A stretch of 64,000 bases of DNA from Phytomonospora endophytica (GCF_014202425.1 NZ_JACHGT010000023.1:1-64000), one strand, 5' to 3'. Shown: positions 6,609 to 14,555, numbered from the stretch's first letter. Made by a program: numbers and translations. Notes: generated by a model from the sequence alone, not told the origin.

Positions 6609-7913
6609 TCAGTCGAGGTACCGGGTCGGGTCCCTCCGAAGAGGGGCCATACTCGTCCCACTGGCCCAGTACTCGCCAGAAGACGGGGGCGCCGCGGGGC
6701 GCGTTCCGGTCGTCGACGTGTTGTGCTGAGCCGTCCCAGCGGGTGAGGGCCGGTACCAGGCGATCGCCGCCTCACCCTCACCGGACGACGCGGTCGAACC
6801 GCACTCCGGCGCGACCATGCCGTTGGTGCCGGTGTGGACCCACGTGTCGGGAAGCCAGCCGCGGTCGGTGCGGTCCCACAGGTCGGAGTCGCCGTAGGGG
6901 CCGCCGGTCACGGTCTCGCCCCTGGTCTGGCACTGGATCTGCACGATCTCCTGGTAGGCGTATGCCGCGCCGACCTTCGCCGAGTCCATCCGTGTCTCGG
7001 CGCGCGCGTAGAGGCCGTTGTCGGAGATGATCGTTCCTGCGATGGTGCGGGGCGGCGCCGAAGAGTCCGAGGAGTCCTTTTCGGGTTCGCCGACCGCGTC
7101 GCCGCCCTTCTCCGACTCGCCGACCGGGTCGCCGCCCTTCTCCGGCTCGTCGACCGGGTCGTCGCTCTTCTCCGGCTCGTCGAGGACCTGCTGCTTGTTG
7201 TCCTTCCAGCCAGGTAGGTACACCAGCCGGTTCGACCAGGACGTGACCGCCGGGTCGATCGGCTTCATGTCGAGGATCTGCACCGCGTCGGCGAAGGGGT
7301 TCCCTGCTGCGTTGAAGGGGGCCCCGACGGTCTTCATCGGCACGGCGTCGGCCACCATCGTCGTGCAGGACTCCATGAGCCTCTCGCCGTACACCGCGTC
7401 CCGGTTCTTCTCCACCAGGGTCCGCATGACCGCGTTGTTGTGCAGGTCCATGGCGTGCGCCCACGGTTCGATCAGACCACTGGGCGCGCCTTCGGGCAGT
7501 TCGTGGGCCCAGCCGAGCTTGTTGGCGTAGGCGAGCGTGGTGTGCCCCGAGACCGCGCCCATCCACAGGCAGTGCCGGGCGGCGTCGGACCGTCCGTTGA
7601 AGACGCCCTCGGGGTCGTTGTAGACCTTGCGGTCGTTCTCCCGAGCCCAGTTGGTGATGCCGTCGGCCTGCAGGCACATGACCCAGTTGTCGTCGCACGC
7701 GTCACGCTCCTGGATGCTGCGCCCGCACCACTTTTCGGCAGTGAGGAGCAGCCCCGCCGGAACATCGGTCTTGTCATCGCACTTGCCCCACTCGGCCGAC
7801 TTCGCAGCCGGAGTCGCCTGTGTCGGCTCTGGCACCGACTCGGCGAGGGCGAGCACACCGGCCGCCAGACCGAGCATCGCCGCTGCCGCGCCGATCGCCT
7901 TCCTTGAGAACAT
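6609..7913 (-). CDS. Secreted protein with DUF6973-like and SH3-type domains
   Basis: The 434-residue product begins with a Sec signal peptide (FSRKAIGAAAAMLGLAAGVLALA, cleavage near residue 30). A cysteine-containing mature domain at about 40-230 includes a DAARHCLWMGAVSGHT/WAHE segment typical of DUF6973-like proteins. Four ten-residue acidic repeats of the EPEKGGDPVG type follow at about 244-280, then an SH3-like module at about 298-365 (NGLYARAE... RGWLPDTWV), suggesting attachment to the cell wall. The ATG at 7913 has an AAAGGA site; an upstream ATG at 7934 lacks one. The last ~50 residues are low-complexity. It is divergent from the anchored HTH-like protein gene, and the pair may form a signalling or cell-envelope unit. 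Enzymatic role unknown. Confidence 0.65.
   Translation of the reverse strand: MFSRKAIGAAAAMLGLAAGVLALAESVPEPTQATPAAKSAEWGKCDDKTDVPAGLLLTAEKWCGRSIQERDACDDNWVMCLQADGITNWARENDRKVYNDPEGVFNGRSDAARHCLWMGAVSGHTTLAYANKLGWAHELPEGAPSGLIEPWAHAMDLHNNAVMRTLVEKNRDAVYGERLMESCTTMVADAVPMKTVGAPFNAAGNPFADAVQILDMKPIDPAVTSWSNRLVYLPGWKDNKQQVLDEPEKSDDPVDEPEKGGDPVGESEKGGDAVGEPEKDSSDSSAPPRTIAGTIISDNGLYARAETRMDSAKVGAAYAYQEIVQIQCQTRGETVTGGPYGDSDLWDRTDRGWLPDTWVHTGTNGMVAPECGSTASSGEGEAAIAWYRPSPAGTAQHNTSTTGTRPAAPPSSGEYWASGTSMAPLRRDPTRYLD
7074..7184. repeat. 30-bp tandem coding repeats (about four units)
   Basis: Four imperfect 30-bp units within the secreted SH3 protein gene encode EPEKxxDPVx-type decapeptides. They form an acidic, extended linker between the two exported domains and could vary in number by slippage. 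Confidence 0.65.
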
Positions 7914-7999
7914 GTGGGATCCTTTCGTGTCCACTGTGGCCGCTCATCCGGCGGCACTGAGCCAAGGCTGTGCCGACACACCCCTTCCGACCAGCCCTT

Positions 8000-8033
8000 T
8001 CGGACACTCGGAAGCCGACTCGGACACTCGGAA
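8000..8033. promoter_or_regulatory. Paired direct repeat upstream of anchored HTH-like gene
   Basis: The 14-bp sequence TCGGACACTCGGAA occurs at 8000-8013 and again at 8020-8033, exactly 20 bp (two helical turns) apart, in the short divergent spacer. It ends about 21 bp before the GTG at 8055. It is a candidate activator or repressor site, possibly for the HTH-like protein encoded just downstream. Confidence 0.5.
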
Positions 8034-8054
8034 TCGAAAAGGACGAGGACCTCC

Positions 8055-9086
8055 GTGCCCACCGAACCCGATGAGCTGCACGCCCGCTTCGCCGCCGACA
8101 TCGCCGCCCTCAAGGGCAAGCTCACCTGGACCCAGGTGCAACACCGGATCCGGAAGACCACCGGGTCGCCGCCACCGAGCGTCTCGATCCTCAGTGCGGC
8201 CGCCGCACCCGACCCGAACCGGCCGCCGACCTGGAACACCGTGCGTCTACTGGTGACCGCGCTGCTGCACGACAAGCTGTCCCAGGAAGAACTGGGTGCG
8301 GCTCTGGACGGGTGGCGGCGGCGATGGGAGGCGTTCCGCCAACCGGTCGCGCACGACATCGCATCGCTCCGGGAGAACCCGCCGCCGCCGGTGTCCGCCC
8401 CGCCCGCCCGTCCACGCCGCACGGCCGCGATCGTCATCGCCACCTCCGTGGTGGCGGCGGTGGTCGGTGGCGCGATCGTGTGGGCGATGCGGGAGGGAGG
8501 GGCCACGGCCGGCGACGAACCCTCGTCGCCGGGATCATCGTCCGGTGGGGACTCCTCGTCACTGGGATCACCGTTCGGTGAGCTGACCGGGTGGTCGCAG
8601 ATCGTCGGTCCCGGTTGCGAGGACCATTACACCGGCCATTTCGCCAACACCATCGACGGCGACGGCTGGCAAGACACCACCGGCGGCTGGGCGCAGGATG
8701 GTTGCGACGGGGCCGCCAAGTGGACCGCCTCGCCCGGACAGTCCGGGCCGAGCATCGACTCCTACGTCTGGCAATGGATGCCACCGGCCGATGCGCCCGG
8801 GGCGCCTGCCGGTTCCGACCTCACCTGCCACGTCGAGGTGTACGTCCCGGCGGTCGAGCAGGCCGCCGGACGAGCCACCTACTCGGTGTCCACAAGGGAT
8901 AACGCGGGATCGGCGGACACGCGGCTGCCCGGATCGACGGTCCAGGTGGTCGACCAGTCCGTCCGGCGCGGCTGGATCGACCTGGGTGCGTTCACCACGA
9001 GCGACCGCACCTTCGCCGTCACCGTCTTCGACGACGACCGGGGCACCGCACCGGTCGCCCTGTCCGCGGCCCGCCTGCGCTGCTGA
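8055..9086 (+). CDS. Membrane-anchored protein with HTH-like cytoplasmic and secreted beta domain
   Basis: A 343-residue protein. The N-terminal cytoplasmic region (about 1-115) has the helical pattern of an HTH-like domain (KLTWTQVQHRIRKTTGSPPPSVSIL). A single transmembrane segment lies at about 122-145, then a Ser/Gly-rich stalk, then an extracytoplasmic beta-rich domain from about 180 that carries four cysteines and resembles golvesin/CBM-like sandwich folds. The GTG at 8055 has a GAGG site six bases upstream and starts the conserved region; the frame is open further upstream but without protein character. The topology suits a one-component transmembrane sensor or regulator. It faces the secreted SH3 protein gene across a 141-bp spacer with a 14-bp direct repeat. 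Confidence 0.6.
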   Translation: MPTEPDELHARFAADIAALKGKLTWTQVQHRIRKTTGSPPPSVSILSAAAAPDPNRPPTWNTVRLLVTALLHDKLSQEELGAALDGWRRRWEAFRQPVAHDIASLRENPPPPVSAPPARPRRTAAIVIATSVVAAVVGGAIVWAMREGGATAGDEPSSPGSSSGGDSSSLGSPFGELTGWSQIVGPGCEDHYTGHFANTIDGDGWQDTTGGWAQDGCDGAAKWTASPGQSGPSIDSYVWQWMPPADAPGAPAGSDLTCHVEVYVPAVEQAAGRATYSVSTRDNAGSADTRLPGSTVQVVDQSVRRGWIDLGAFTTSDRTFAVTVFDDDRGTAPVALSAARLRC

Positions 9087-9204
9087 CCGGCACGCTACGG
9101 GACACGACATCGCTGCAGAACCCGGTTTCACTGGATAGACCGTTCGCAGATACCGCGCCAGCTACGGTATCCCTGGGCGTGTCAGCGGCGGCCAAGGCCA
9201 CGTC

Positions 9205-9650
9205 GTGACCCACCTGCATCACCCGGATTTCCCCGACGACATTCGTCGCGCGGTCGAAGGGCAACGCACCGGCTGGCAACGCCAGGTCAGCGCCCCTGGC
9301 ACCGACATTTCGTTTCAGAACCTACAAAGGACTACTGCGCACCCCCCTCCAAACCGCGCACGCATCCCGGGAGAAACGCCGAACTGCCGCACGCGCACGA
9401 GCCTGCATCGGCGACCCGAGAGGTCTCGGCTGGTACTTCGGCGAACGCGGCATCGCCTTCGGTCCCGACGTCGATGCGCCACCGGAACCAGCCGACCTCT
9501 GGGACTGGTCGTGGGACCTCGGCGGCCAGCGCACCGGTGTTCGAACATGGCGCATCCGGCTGCACCGTGACACCGTGCGCGCCTTCCTGGTGGCGTTCAT
9601 GACCGGCGAGAACCTTGCGAGCGTCGCGTGGGGGCTGCGAGTCCATCGTG
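9205..9650 (+). pseudogene. Possible frameshifted gene of unknown function
   Basis: Between the anchored HTH-like gene and the toxin gene, one frame reads from a GTG at 9205 (HLHHPDFPDDIRRAVEG...) to about 9330. A second frame then continues with protein-like sequence (GLGWYFGERGIAFGPDV, DLWDWSWDLGG, HRDTVRAFLVAFMTGENL) into the frame of the toxin. The two pieces could be one gene broken by a frameshift near 9320, or chance reading. No family was recognised. The rest of the 638-bp stretch from 9087 holds nothing else I can support. Confidence 0.3.
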
Positions 9651-9724
9651 GACGGTCTGCACGGGTGGGTGAATCGCAGCCCGTGGAGGTTCCCAAAGCG
9701 CGCTCGGTCAGGCACCCTGTCGGC

Positions 9725-10366
9725 ATGTCCGCGCAGGAATACGTCTTCGATCCCGGAGTCGCGTTCACGCTGGTGGTGGTGGCCGTGAGCGCGTTCGTCA
9801 TCGGACTGTTCGTCGGCCGCAGCCAGCGCCCCACGCATCGGCCACTGCCGCCGCCGGACTTTCAGCTCTGGCGGCCTACGGCGCCCTTACCTCCGCACGA
9901 GGTCTGGGCTCCGCCCGTGTCCCCACCGGCCCGAGCGCCGCCCTCGCGCGAGGTCTGGGTTCCGCCCGTGTCGCCGACGCGGGCGTCGCCCCCGCGCCGG
10001 CCGGGCATGCCCACCCCGGGCGAGATCTGGTGGGCAACCGTCCCCTACCGCGACGGGACAGGGCAGAAGAGACGCCCATGTCTGGTCCTCCGCACCCATG
10101 CGACCAGCGTCGACGTACTGAGCATCACCAGCCAGGACAAAAGCCATCGTCACGATCACGTCGAGGTGCACCGAACAACGTCGTGGGATCCCAAAGCCAC
10201 CCGCAACAGCTACGTCGACCTCGCCCGGACGATCAACCTGCCCGACACGGCGTTCGAAGCTCGGGCCGGGACCTGCTCCACGCGGACCTGGACATACGTC
10301 ACCCAACACCATGACACCGGATGGGCCGGCGGAGCAGGGCTCGGGCCTGCCCCCAGGCAGTGGTGA
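9725..10366 (+). CDS. Membrane-anchored PemK/MazF-like toxin
   Basis: The 213-residue protein has an N-terminal transmembrane segment (about 10-30, VAFTLVVVAVSAFVIGLFVG), a Pro-rich linker with repeated VWxPPVSP units (about 40-92), and a C-terminal PemK/MazF-like domain from about residue 97 (PGEIWWATVPYRDG, then RPCLVL, then VLSITSQD). Family members are mRNA interferases. The opening strand and the RPCLVL strand are well kept; activity cannot be judged. No antitoxin gene is adjacent on either side. ATG 9725 is chosen because the membrane segment follows directly; the ribosome site is weak and the frame is open to 9575. It converges with the DUF397 gene across a hairpin. Confidence 0.7.
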   Translation: MSAQEYVFDPGVAFTLVVVAVSAFVIGLFVGRSQRPTHRPLPPPDFQLWRPTAPLPPHEVWAPPVSPPARAPPSREVWVPPVSPTRASPPRRPGMPTPGEIWWATVPYRDGTGQKRRPCLVLRTHATSVDVLSITSQDKSHRHDHVEVHRTTSWDPKATRNSYVDLARTINLPDTAFEARAGTCSTRTWTYVTQHHDTGWAGGAGLGPAPRQW

Positions 10367-10401
10367 CTTCCCCCGGCGCGACCGGGCTTGTGGATGCGGA
10401 G

Positions 10402-10435
10402 CGCCCCCGGCTGCGAGAGGTGCGTGCCGGGGGCG
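10402..10435. terminator. Bidirectional hairpin terminator
   Basis: Arms CGCCCCCGGC (10402-10411) and GCCGGGGGCG (10426-10435) with a 14-base loop, located between the stop of the toxin gene (10366) and the stop of the convergent DUF397 gene (10458). Confidence 0.6.
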
Positions 10436-10457
10436 AGGACGTACGGCCGGTGTGACG

Positions 10458-10646
10458 TTAGATGCGGTCGGCCTTCAGCTCGGCCAGGAAGCCCTGGAAC
10501 GAACCGGCGTCGACAAGCAGCGTGGAACCGTTGCGGTCCTTGGTGTCGCGGATTTCCGGGGAGCCGTTGTTCAAGCGCAGCTCAACGCACTGATTCCCGG
10601 AGCCTGCGCCGCTGCGGGTGGACTTCTTCCATGGGGAGGTGGTCAC
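10458..10646 (-). CDS. DUF397 protein (partner of Scr1-type regulator)
   Basis: This 62-residue DUF397 protein has the family pattern W-x-KSTRSG, a central NQCVEL strand, IRDTKD and an FxxFL-type C-terminus. DUF397 proteins are typically encoded next to DUF5753 XRE regulators and bind or modulate them, a pairing well known in streptomycetes (BldB- and WhiJ-like systems). The GTG start overlaps the stop of the regulator gene as GTGA, giving translational coupling, and a GAAGGAG site lies inside the end of that gene. It acts in the cytoplasm. Longer readings upstream are in the regulator's territory and are rejected. Confidence 0.9.
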   Translation of the reverse strand: MTTSPWKKSTRSGAGSGNQCVELRLNNGSPEIRDTKDRNGSTLLVDAGSFQGFLAELKADRI

Positions 10647-11458
10647 AGCTCGAACTCCTTCATCGGAACAGCCAGCTTCAGCGTCTCCGTCCAGGAGCGC
10701 TCGTACAGTGCCAGCACAGCGAGCCGTTCGTGATATTGACACTCGCTCCGTGATTCTAGGTACACGACCTTCGGGTATTCATCCCTATTGAACTCCATGA
10801 TCGTGTACTTGCCCTCCATCGACGGGTGCGGCCCGGCGCTGAAGGGAACGATGAAGATGCTGACCTGCGGTCCGGCATCGAGTTCGCGCAGATGGCCAAC
10901 TTGGGCGGCCATCGCCTCCGGTCCACCGACGATGCGCCTGAGCGCACCCTCGCTCATCACGAGATCGACCACCGGCAGTGGCTTGCGCCCCCAGAAGCGG
11001 TTGATCCGTTGCGTTCGGAACCTCACGTGCGGATCGGCTTGTTCGCCGATGAGGCCGCCAGACTCCTGGACCGCCCGAATGTAGGGCTCAACTTGGAACA
11101 GACCATTGACGTACTCGTTCTCGTAGAACCGCAAGCGCGACGCCGCGCCCTCAAGGTCCAGGTAGGTCTGGAACTGCTGCGGCACGTCGAAGGGCACGTA
11201 CCAGCCGGAGACGAGGCAGGCCTTGGCCATCCGGGCGAGTTCCTTCACCTCGTCGGCCGGTGCCCCGTACAGCTTCGCCAGTTCCTGGATCTCCGGCCAC
11301 GACGGTTTGGGGGACTTGCCGCCTTCGAGCTTGTACATCTTCGGGATCGACATGATGTCGGCCACCTCGATGTCGTCAAGGGACAGACCGGAACGGTTGC
11401 GCCACTTCCGGAGTTTGACCCCGAGCTGGCGCCTGGTAAGGGTAGGTGTCTCCGCCAT
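10643..11458 (-). CDS. Scr1-family XRE regulator (HTH plus DUF5753)
   Basis: A 271-residue protein with an N-terminal XRE helix-turn-helix (about residues 8-65) and a C-terminal DUF5753 domain (about 85-268, including RFYENEYVNGLFQVEPYIRA and FRTQRINRF). The start MAETPTLTRRQLGVKLR aligns with the usual beginning of such proteins, so ATG 11458 is chosen even though the frame is open to 12040 and the ribosome site is weak. It is translationally coupled to DUF397 downstream. The divergent spacer carries a 23-bp palindrome, a likely autoregulatory site. These pairs act as developmental or antibiotic-production switches in relatives; here the target is unknown. Confidence 0.9.
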   Translation of the reverse strand: MAETPTLTRRQLGVKLRKWRNRSGLSLDDIEVADIMSIPKMYKLEGGKSPKPSWPEIQELAKLYGAPADEVKELARMAKACLVSGWYVPFDVPQQFQTYLDLEGAASRLRFYENEYVNGLFQVEPYIRAVQESGGLIGEQADPHVRFRTQRINRFWGRKPLPVVDLVMSEGALRRIVGGPEAMAAQVGHLRELDAGPQVSIFIVPFSAGPHPSMEGKYTIMEFNRDEYPKVVYLESRSECQYHERLAVLALYERSWTETLKLAVPMKEFEL

Positions 11459-11512
11459 TTCGACAGGATGCACGAACAGTGCCCGCAATTGAGTCTTCTC
11501 GTTGACACGCCA

Positions 11513-11535
11513 CGACTTCTCATTTTGATAAGTCG
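11513..11535. promoter_or_regulatory. 23-bp palindrome upstream of Scr1 regulator
   Basis: Symmetrical site CGACTT-n-TCA-n3-TGA-n-AAGTCG, about 55 bp upstream of the regulator start. On the minus strand it follows a TTGTCA hexamer at a spacing usual for a -35 element, so a bound repressor would cover the promoter. Candidate operator. Confidence 0.5.
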
Positions 11536-11724
11536 CGGCATGCGGTTTTGACAAGGCGTGTCGGTCAGATTGAAGTGTGGCTTGAACAGCCGAAACTCCG
11601 TAGCGTCCCCGACCAGAACGCCTCGTTCGATACGTCGGGCAACGTGACGGCAGTGCTTTCTGCCTCGCGGCCGAAACCGAAAGGTGGGGACTATGAAAGA
11701 GAAGCACGCGAGGGGACAGCGGCC

Positions 11725-12000
11725 ATGAACTTCCCGAAACGCTGCTCCTTTCCGGGCGCCGCGACCGTCGCTGGCCGGGCTCGTCAGGCCGTCCGTTGCG
11801 AACAGCACCAAGGCCGTGAATGCCTGAGCGAGCGGACCGCGACGTGGCTGGCGTCGGCCTACGGCTTGCAGCGGTTGCGTTGCGCGGCAACGGGTTCGTG
11901 GCATGTCCGCAACGCCGAGGTACACCGCCGCGACCGCGTCGACGCCCGGATGCCGATGACGCTGCGGCTGGTGTCGATCCGAAAGGAGACGAGGCGGTGA
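11725..12000 (+). CDS. Small hypothetical protein
   Basis: A 91-residue basic protein with several cysteines; the family is not recognised. ATG 11725 has a GAGGGG site at slightly long spacing. The frame is open to 11548, but that extension crosses the likely promoter region. The stop overlaps the GTG of the next gene (GTGA), so translation of the two is coupled. It is the first gene of a four-gene plus-strand operon facing the Scr1 regulator gene. Confidence 0.55.
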   Translation: MNFPKRCSFPGAATVAGRARQAVRCEQHQGRECLSERTATWLASAYGLQRLRCAATGSWHVRNAEVHRRDRVDARMPMTLRLVSIRKETRR

Positions 12001-12302
12001 GCGGGATGCGCGTCATCGAGTTCGTCGCCGGAAACGCCATGGCGAAGGTCTACCGGGCCGAAGGCGCCCGGCTGAGCGAACTCACGGTGTACCGGATCGG
12101 CAGCCTCGGGCATCCCGTGCTCGTCGGAACCCTCCACCACGCCGACGATCCCGACGCCTCCGACTGGACCATCAGCGGCGACTACCCGATCGACCGTGAT
12201 GAACGGGAACGGGTGCGTGTCGTGGCGCTGCTGGCCTGGCGCTCGAAGTTCGGCCACGACGACACCCCCGGAGAGGAACCGAGCCATGTCCACGATCGAT
12301 GA
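11997..12302 (+). CDS. Small hypothetical protein
   Basis: A 101-residue acidic protein of unknown family, starting VSGMRVIEFVAG. The GTG at 11997 overlaps the preceding stop by four bases; an ATG at 12006 is an alternative. It overlaps the next gene by 17 bp. The beta-rich first half (VIEFVAGNAMAKVYRAEG) and the DDPDASDWTISGDYP stretch show no known motif. Confidence 0.55.
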   Translation: MSGMRVIEFVAGNAMAKVYRAEGARLSELTVYRIGSLGHPVLVGTLHHADDPDASDWTISGDYPIDRDERERVRVVALLAWRSKFGHDDTPGEEPSHVHDR

Positions 12303-12540
12303 ACTCACCGGGCTCATCCAGACCACCGAGGACCGCATCACCGACGCGATCAGCGCCGCCAACGCGGCCATCGAGGCGGGAGAGGGCCTGCTGTCGACAT
12401 TCCAGGGAGCCGGTGACAGCGGTTCGTTCGGACGCGCCCGCACCGTCATGGACGGCATCGACGAGCTGACCGGCAAGCTCGTCGGCCTGCAAACTGACAG
12501 CGGGGACCTGCGAGCCGCGGCCGACTCCATCAGGGAGTAG
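12286..12540 (+). CDS. Small helical protein
   Basis: An 84-residue, Ala/Asp/Glu-rich protein predicted to be almost entirely helical, with two ELTG-containing segments (IDELTGLIQ and IDELTGKLV) that look like an internal duplication. A GGAGAGG site lies about nine bases before the ATG. Size and character resemble the 88-residue protein encoded at 3700. It sits in the four-gene operon before the LuxR-type regulator. No catalytic motif; possibly a structural or binding partner. Confidence 0.65.
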   Translation: MSTIDELTGLIQTTEDRITDAISAANAAIEAGEGLLSTFQGAGDSGSFGRARTVMDGIDELTGKLVGLQTDSGDLRAAADSIRE

Positions 12541-12578
12541 CCGCCATGAATGACTTCACTCATTCCGGAGGAGCCGCC

Positions 12579-12983
12579 ATGCGCACCCCAGCCCTGACCA
12601 GACCCATGTCCCGCCGGACCATCTACGATCGCGCCCTGCGTCAGGCCAGCGCCCTGCTCGGAGTCTGCGCTCACGACGGCCAAGCCGACCACGGACGACA
12701 GCTCCTCGACGGTCTCCTGACCGCGTTGCACGACCTCGGCATCAACCCCACACCGATGTCTCTGGGCGATGTCGCCGCGCCGCCGAAGGGGAACCTCACC
12801 GCCCGGCAGATGCAGATTCTGGTCGGCATGAGCCAGGGCAAGAGCAACGCCGAGATCGGGCGGGAACTCTCCGTCTCCGAGGACACCGTCAAGACCCACG
12901 CCCGGCACCTGTTCCGCAACATCGGGGCCAGGGATCGCGCCCACGCGGTGGCCCAGGCTTTCCGTACCGGATTGATCTCGTGA
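12579..12983 (+). CDS. LuxR-type HTH regulator without receiver domain
   Basis: The 134-residue protein ends with a LuxR/GerE helix-turn-helix (about residues 70-130: LTARQMQILVGMSQGKSNAEIGRELSVSEDTVKTHARHLF). The first 65 residues are helical and too short for a receiver or ligand-binding domain. ATG 12579 has a strong GGAGGAG site; ATG 12546 lacks one. It is the last gene of the small-protein operon and is followed by a 14-bp-arm hairpin. Without a phospho-acceptor domain its activity is probably controlled by amount or by a partner, possibly one of the small upstream proteins (inference). Confidence 0.8.
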   Translation: MRTPALTRPMSRRTIYDRALRQASALLGVCAHDGQADHGRQLLDGLLTALHDLGINPTPMSLGDVAAPPKGNLTARQMQILVGMSQGKSNAEIGRELSVSEDTVKTHARHLFRNIGARDRAHAVAQAFRTGLIS

Positions 12984-13063
12984 CCCACCCAGATCACGTC
13001 ACTGGTTGTTCCTACCCGCGCAGCCGTACGCATCGGCGGACCCCGGCGCGCCACATCGGCGAA

Positions 13064-13094
13064 CGCCCCGGCCCGGCAGCGCCGGGCCGGGGCG
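13064..13094. terminator. Bidirectional hairpin terminator
   Basis: Perfect 14-base arms CGCCCCGGCCCGGC / GCCGGGCCGGGGCG around a three-base loop, between the LuxR gene (plus, ends 12983) and the sialidase gene (minus, ends 13114). Confidence 0.7.
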
Positions 13095-13113
13095 CGTGGC
13101 GCTCGCCCGTAAG

Positions 13114-14376
13114 TCAGGCGGGCACGAGCCAGCTCGGCCGGAACCGGCGGAGCACCACGGCGCAGGGCGAGCGGTAGTTCAGGTCGTACTGCGAGGGGTG
13201 GTCCTTGAGGACCCTGCGGGCCTCGACCAGGGCGAGGATGATTCCGGTTCCGGTCGACGTCAGGGCCGCGTAGCCGCCTTCGCGCAGGTTTCCGGCGAGG
13301 TTTCCTTCGCTCGACAAGGGGTCCTCGCTCAGTGCTTCGCGGTACTCGGTCCAGGTTTCGCCGTCGTCGGGGCTGGCGCGCAGCGTCATCGCGTAGCGAT
13401 TGTCGAGCGTCTGGCTCGCGGAGTTGAGGTGGATCAGGTAGGGGGCGCCGTTGATCGAGTGGGAGATCTGTGCGGCGTGGCAACCGGGGTCGATGATCTG
13501 GGCGCGCCAGTACTCGTCGCCGAACATCCGCCAGTCGCCCGGGTTGCCGATGGCGACGCGACGGGCGTGGGGGTAGGTCCCTGCGCCCTTGATCTCGCGG
13601 TTCAACGCCCGGTAGTTCAAGATCAGTTGCCCGTCCGACCGCTCCGCGACAGTTCCCTCGCCGTACGGCAGTCCGGCCAATCCGTTGGGGACGCGGTGAC
13701 CGACCCAGTCGCCGCCGGGCTCCTTGATGATCAGGCGTCCCTTCGCCGGGATGACGAGGCTTCCGTCGGCGCGCTGGATCCCGTTGCCGGGCCCGATGAA
13801 GTCGTTGGTCGGACGGCCGTCGCCGGATCGCCGGTTCAGGTCGTTGCGCACGACCGGATCCGTCCACGTCGCCCCGTTGTCGTCGGAGGTGGTGAGGTAG
13901 ACCTTGGGGTCCTCGTCCTGGAGCGACCCGGGTTGCCGGCGCAGCATGAAGCAGTAGAGACGCCCGGTGGTCCGGTCGTGGACCAGCGTGGAGTTCGCCC
14001 AGCTGTAGAGGGTCGCCCCGGCGAATCCCGTCACCGGGCTCCAGGTCAGCCCGGAGTCGGTCGACCGGCGCATCAGCAGGTTGTGGTTCCCGCTCTCGTC
14101 GGCGACTCCGTCCGGCCGGCCCTGGGCGATCGCCACGACGACGCTCGAACCCGGGATCGCGAAGATCGCGCCCATCCGGACCGAGTGGTAGAAGCCGCTG
14201 CCGCTCGGCTTGGGGATGGCCGCCCCGCCCGCGCGGGCGTCGCCGAAGAGCATCTTGCTCTCCATCCCGTCGGGATCGAGGGCGAACGCCTGTCGCGGGA
14301 ACGCCGCCGCCACCCCGCTGAGCCCGAGTGCGGCGGCCCCGGCCGCTGCGAAAAGTGTGCGACGCGATAACGCCAT
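13114..14376 (-). CDS. Tat-exported exo-alpha-sialidase-like protein
   Basis: A 420-residue secreted glycosidase of the sialidase superfamily (six-bladed beta-propeller). The N-terminus has a Tat signal (SRRTLFAAAGAAALGL, cleavage near residue 32). Three Asp-box repeats, S-x-D-x-G-x-T-W, occur near residues 110 (STDSGLTW), 170 (SDDNGATW) and 335 (SPDDGETW). An RM-x-(A/I) strand near 70 and late Arg residues fit the family's arginine triad, but exact assignment needs alignment. ATG 14376 is chosen for the Tat motif and a GAGG site; the open frame running to 15648 is not protein-like there. The enzyme may cleave terminal sialic acid or KDN from host, soil or wall glycans. Confidence 0.85.
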   Translation of the reverse strand: MALSRRTLFAAAGAAALGLSGVAAAFPRQAFALDPDGMESKMLFGDARAGGAAIPKPSGSGFYHSVRMGAIFAIPGSSVVVAIAQGRPDGVADESGNHNLLMRRSTDSGLTWSPVTGFAGATLYSWANSTLVHDRTTGRLYCFMLRRQPGSLQDEDPKVYLTTSDDNGATWTDPVVRNDLNRRSGDGRPTNDFIGPGNGIQRADGSLVIPAKGRLIIKEPGGDWVGHRVPNGLAGLPYGEGTVAERSDGQLILNYRALNREIKGAGTYPHARRVAIGNPGDWRMFGDEYWRAQIIDPGCHAAQISHSINGAPYLIHLNSASQTLDNRYAMTLRASPDDGETWTEYREALSEDPLSSEGNLAGNLREGGYAALTSTGTGIILALVEARRVLKDHPSQYDLNYRSPCAVVLRRFRPSWLVPA

Positions 14377-14410
14377 GACTCGTCCCTCGCAGACCTCGTA
14401 GGAAGAAAGG

Positions 14411-14437
14411 CCGGGCGAAGCCGTCGGCTTCGCCCGG
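14411..14437 (-). terminator. Hairpin upstream of sialidase gene
   Basis: Perfect 12-base arms CCGGGCGAAGCC / GGCTTCGCCCGG with a three-base loop. On the minus strand it is followed by CCTTTCTTCC. It lies between the isomerase-fold gene and the sialidase start, so it may end upstream transcription or act as a leader structure. Confidence 0.5.
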
Positions 14438-14555
14438 ACCAGCTCAGCCTGCAGGGACGAAGCGGGCGTCACAAGGCGGTGTACCGGCGGGCGGGAGGCA
14501 GTCGGGTCACCTCGCGTCACCGTGCGATGGCGCGTTTCAGGCCACATATGACCGA

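Noticed and set aside
9332-9838. Two overlapping minus-strand frames of about 170 residues
   Set aside because: They lie opposite the toxin 5' region and the possible broken gene, have no start signal and no domain character.
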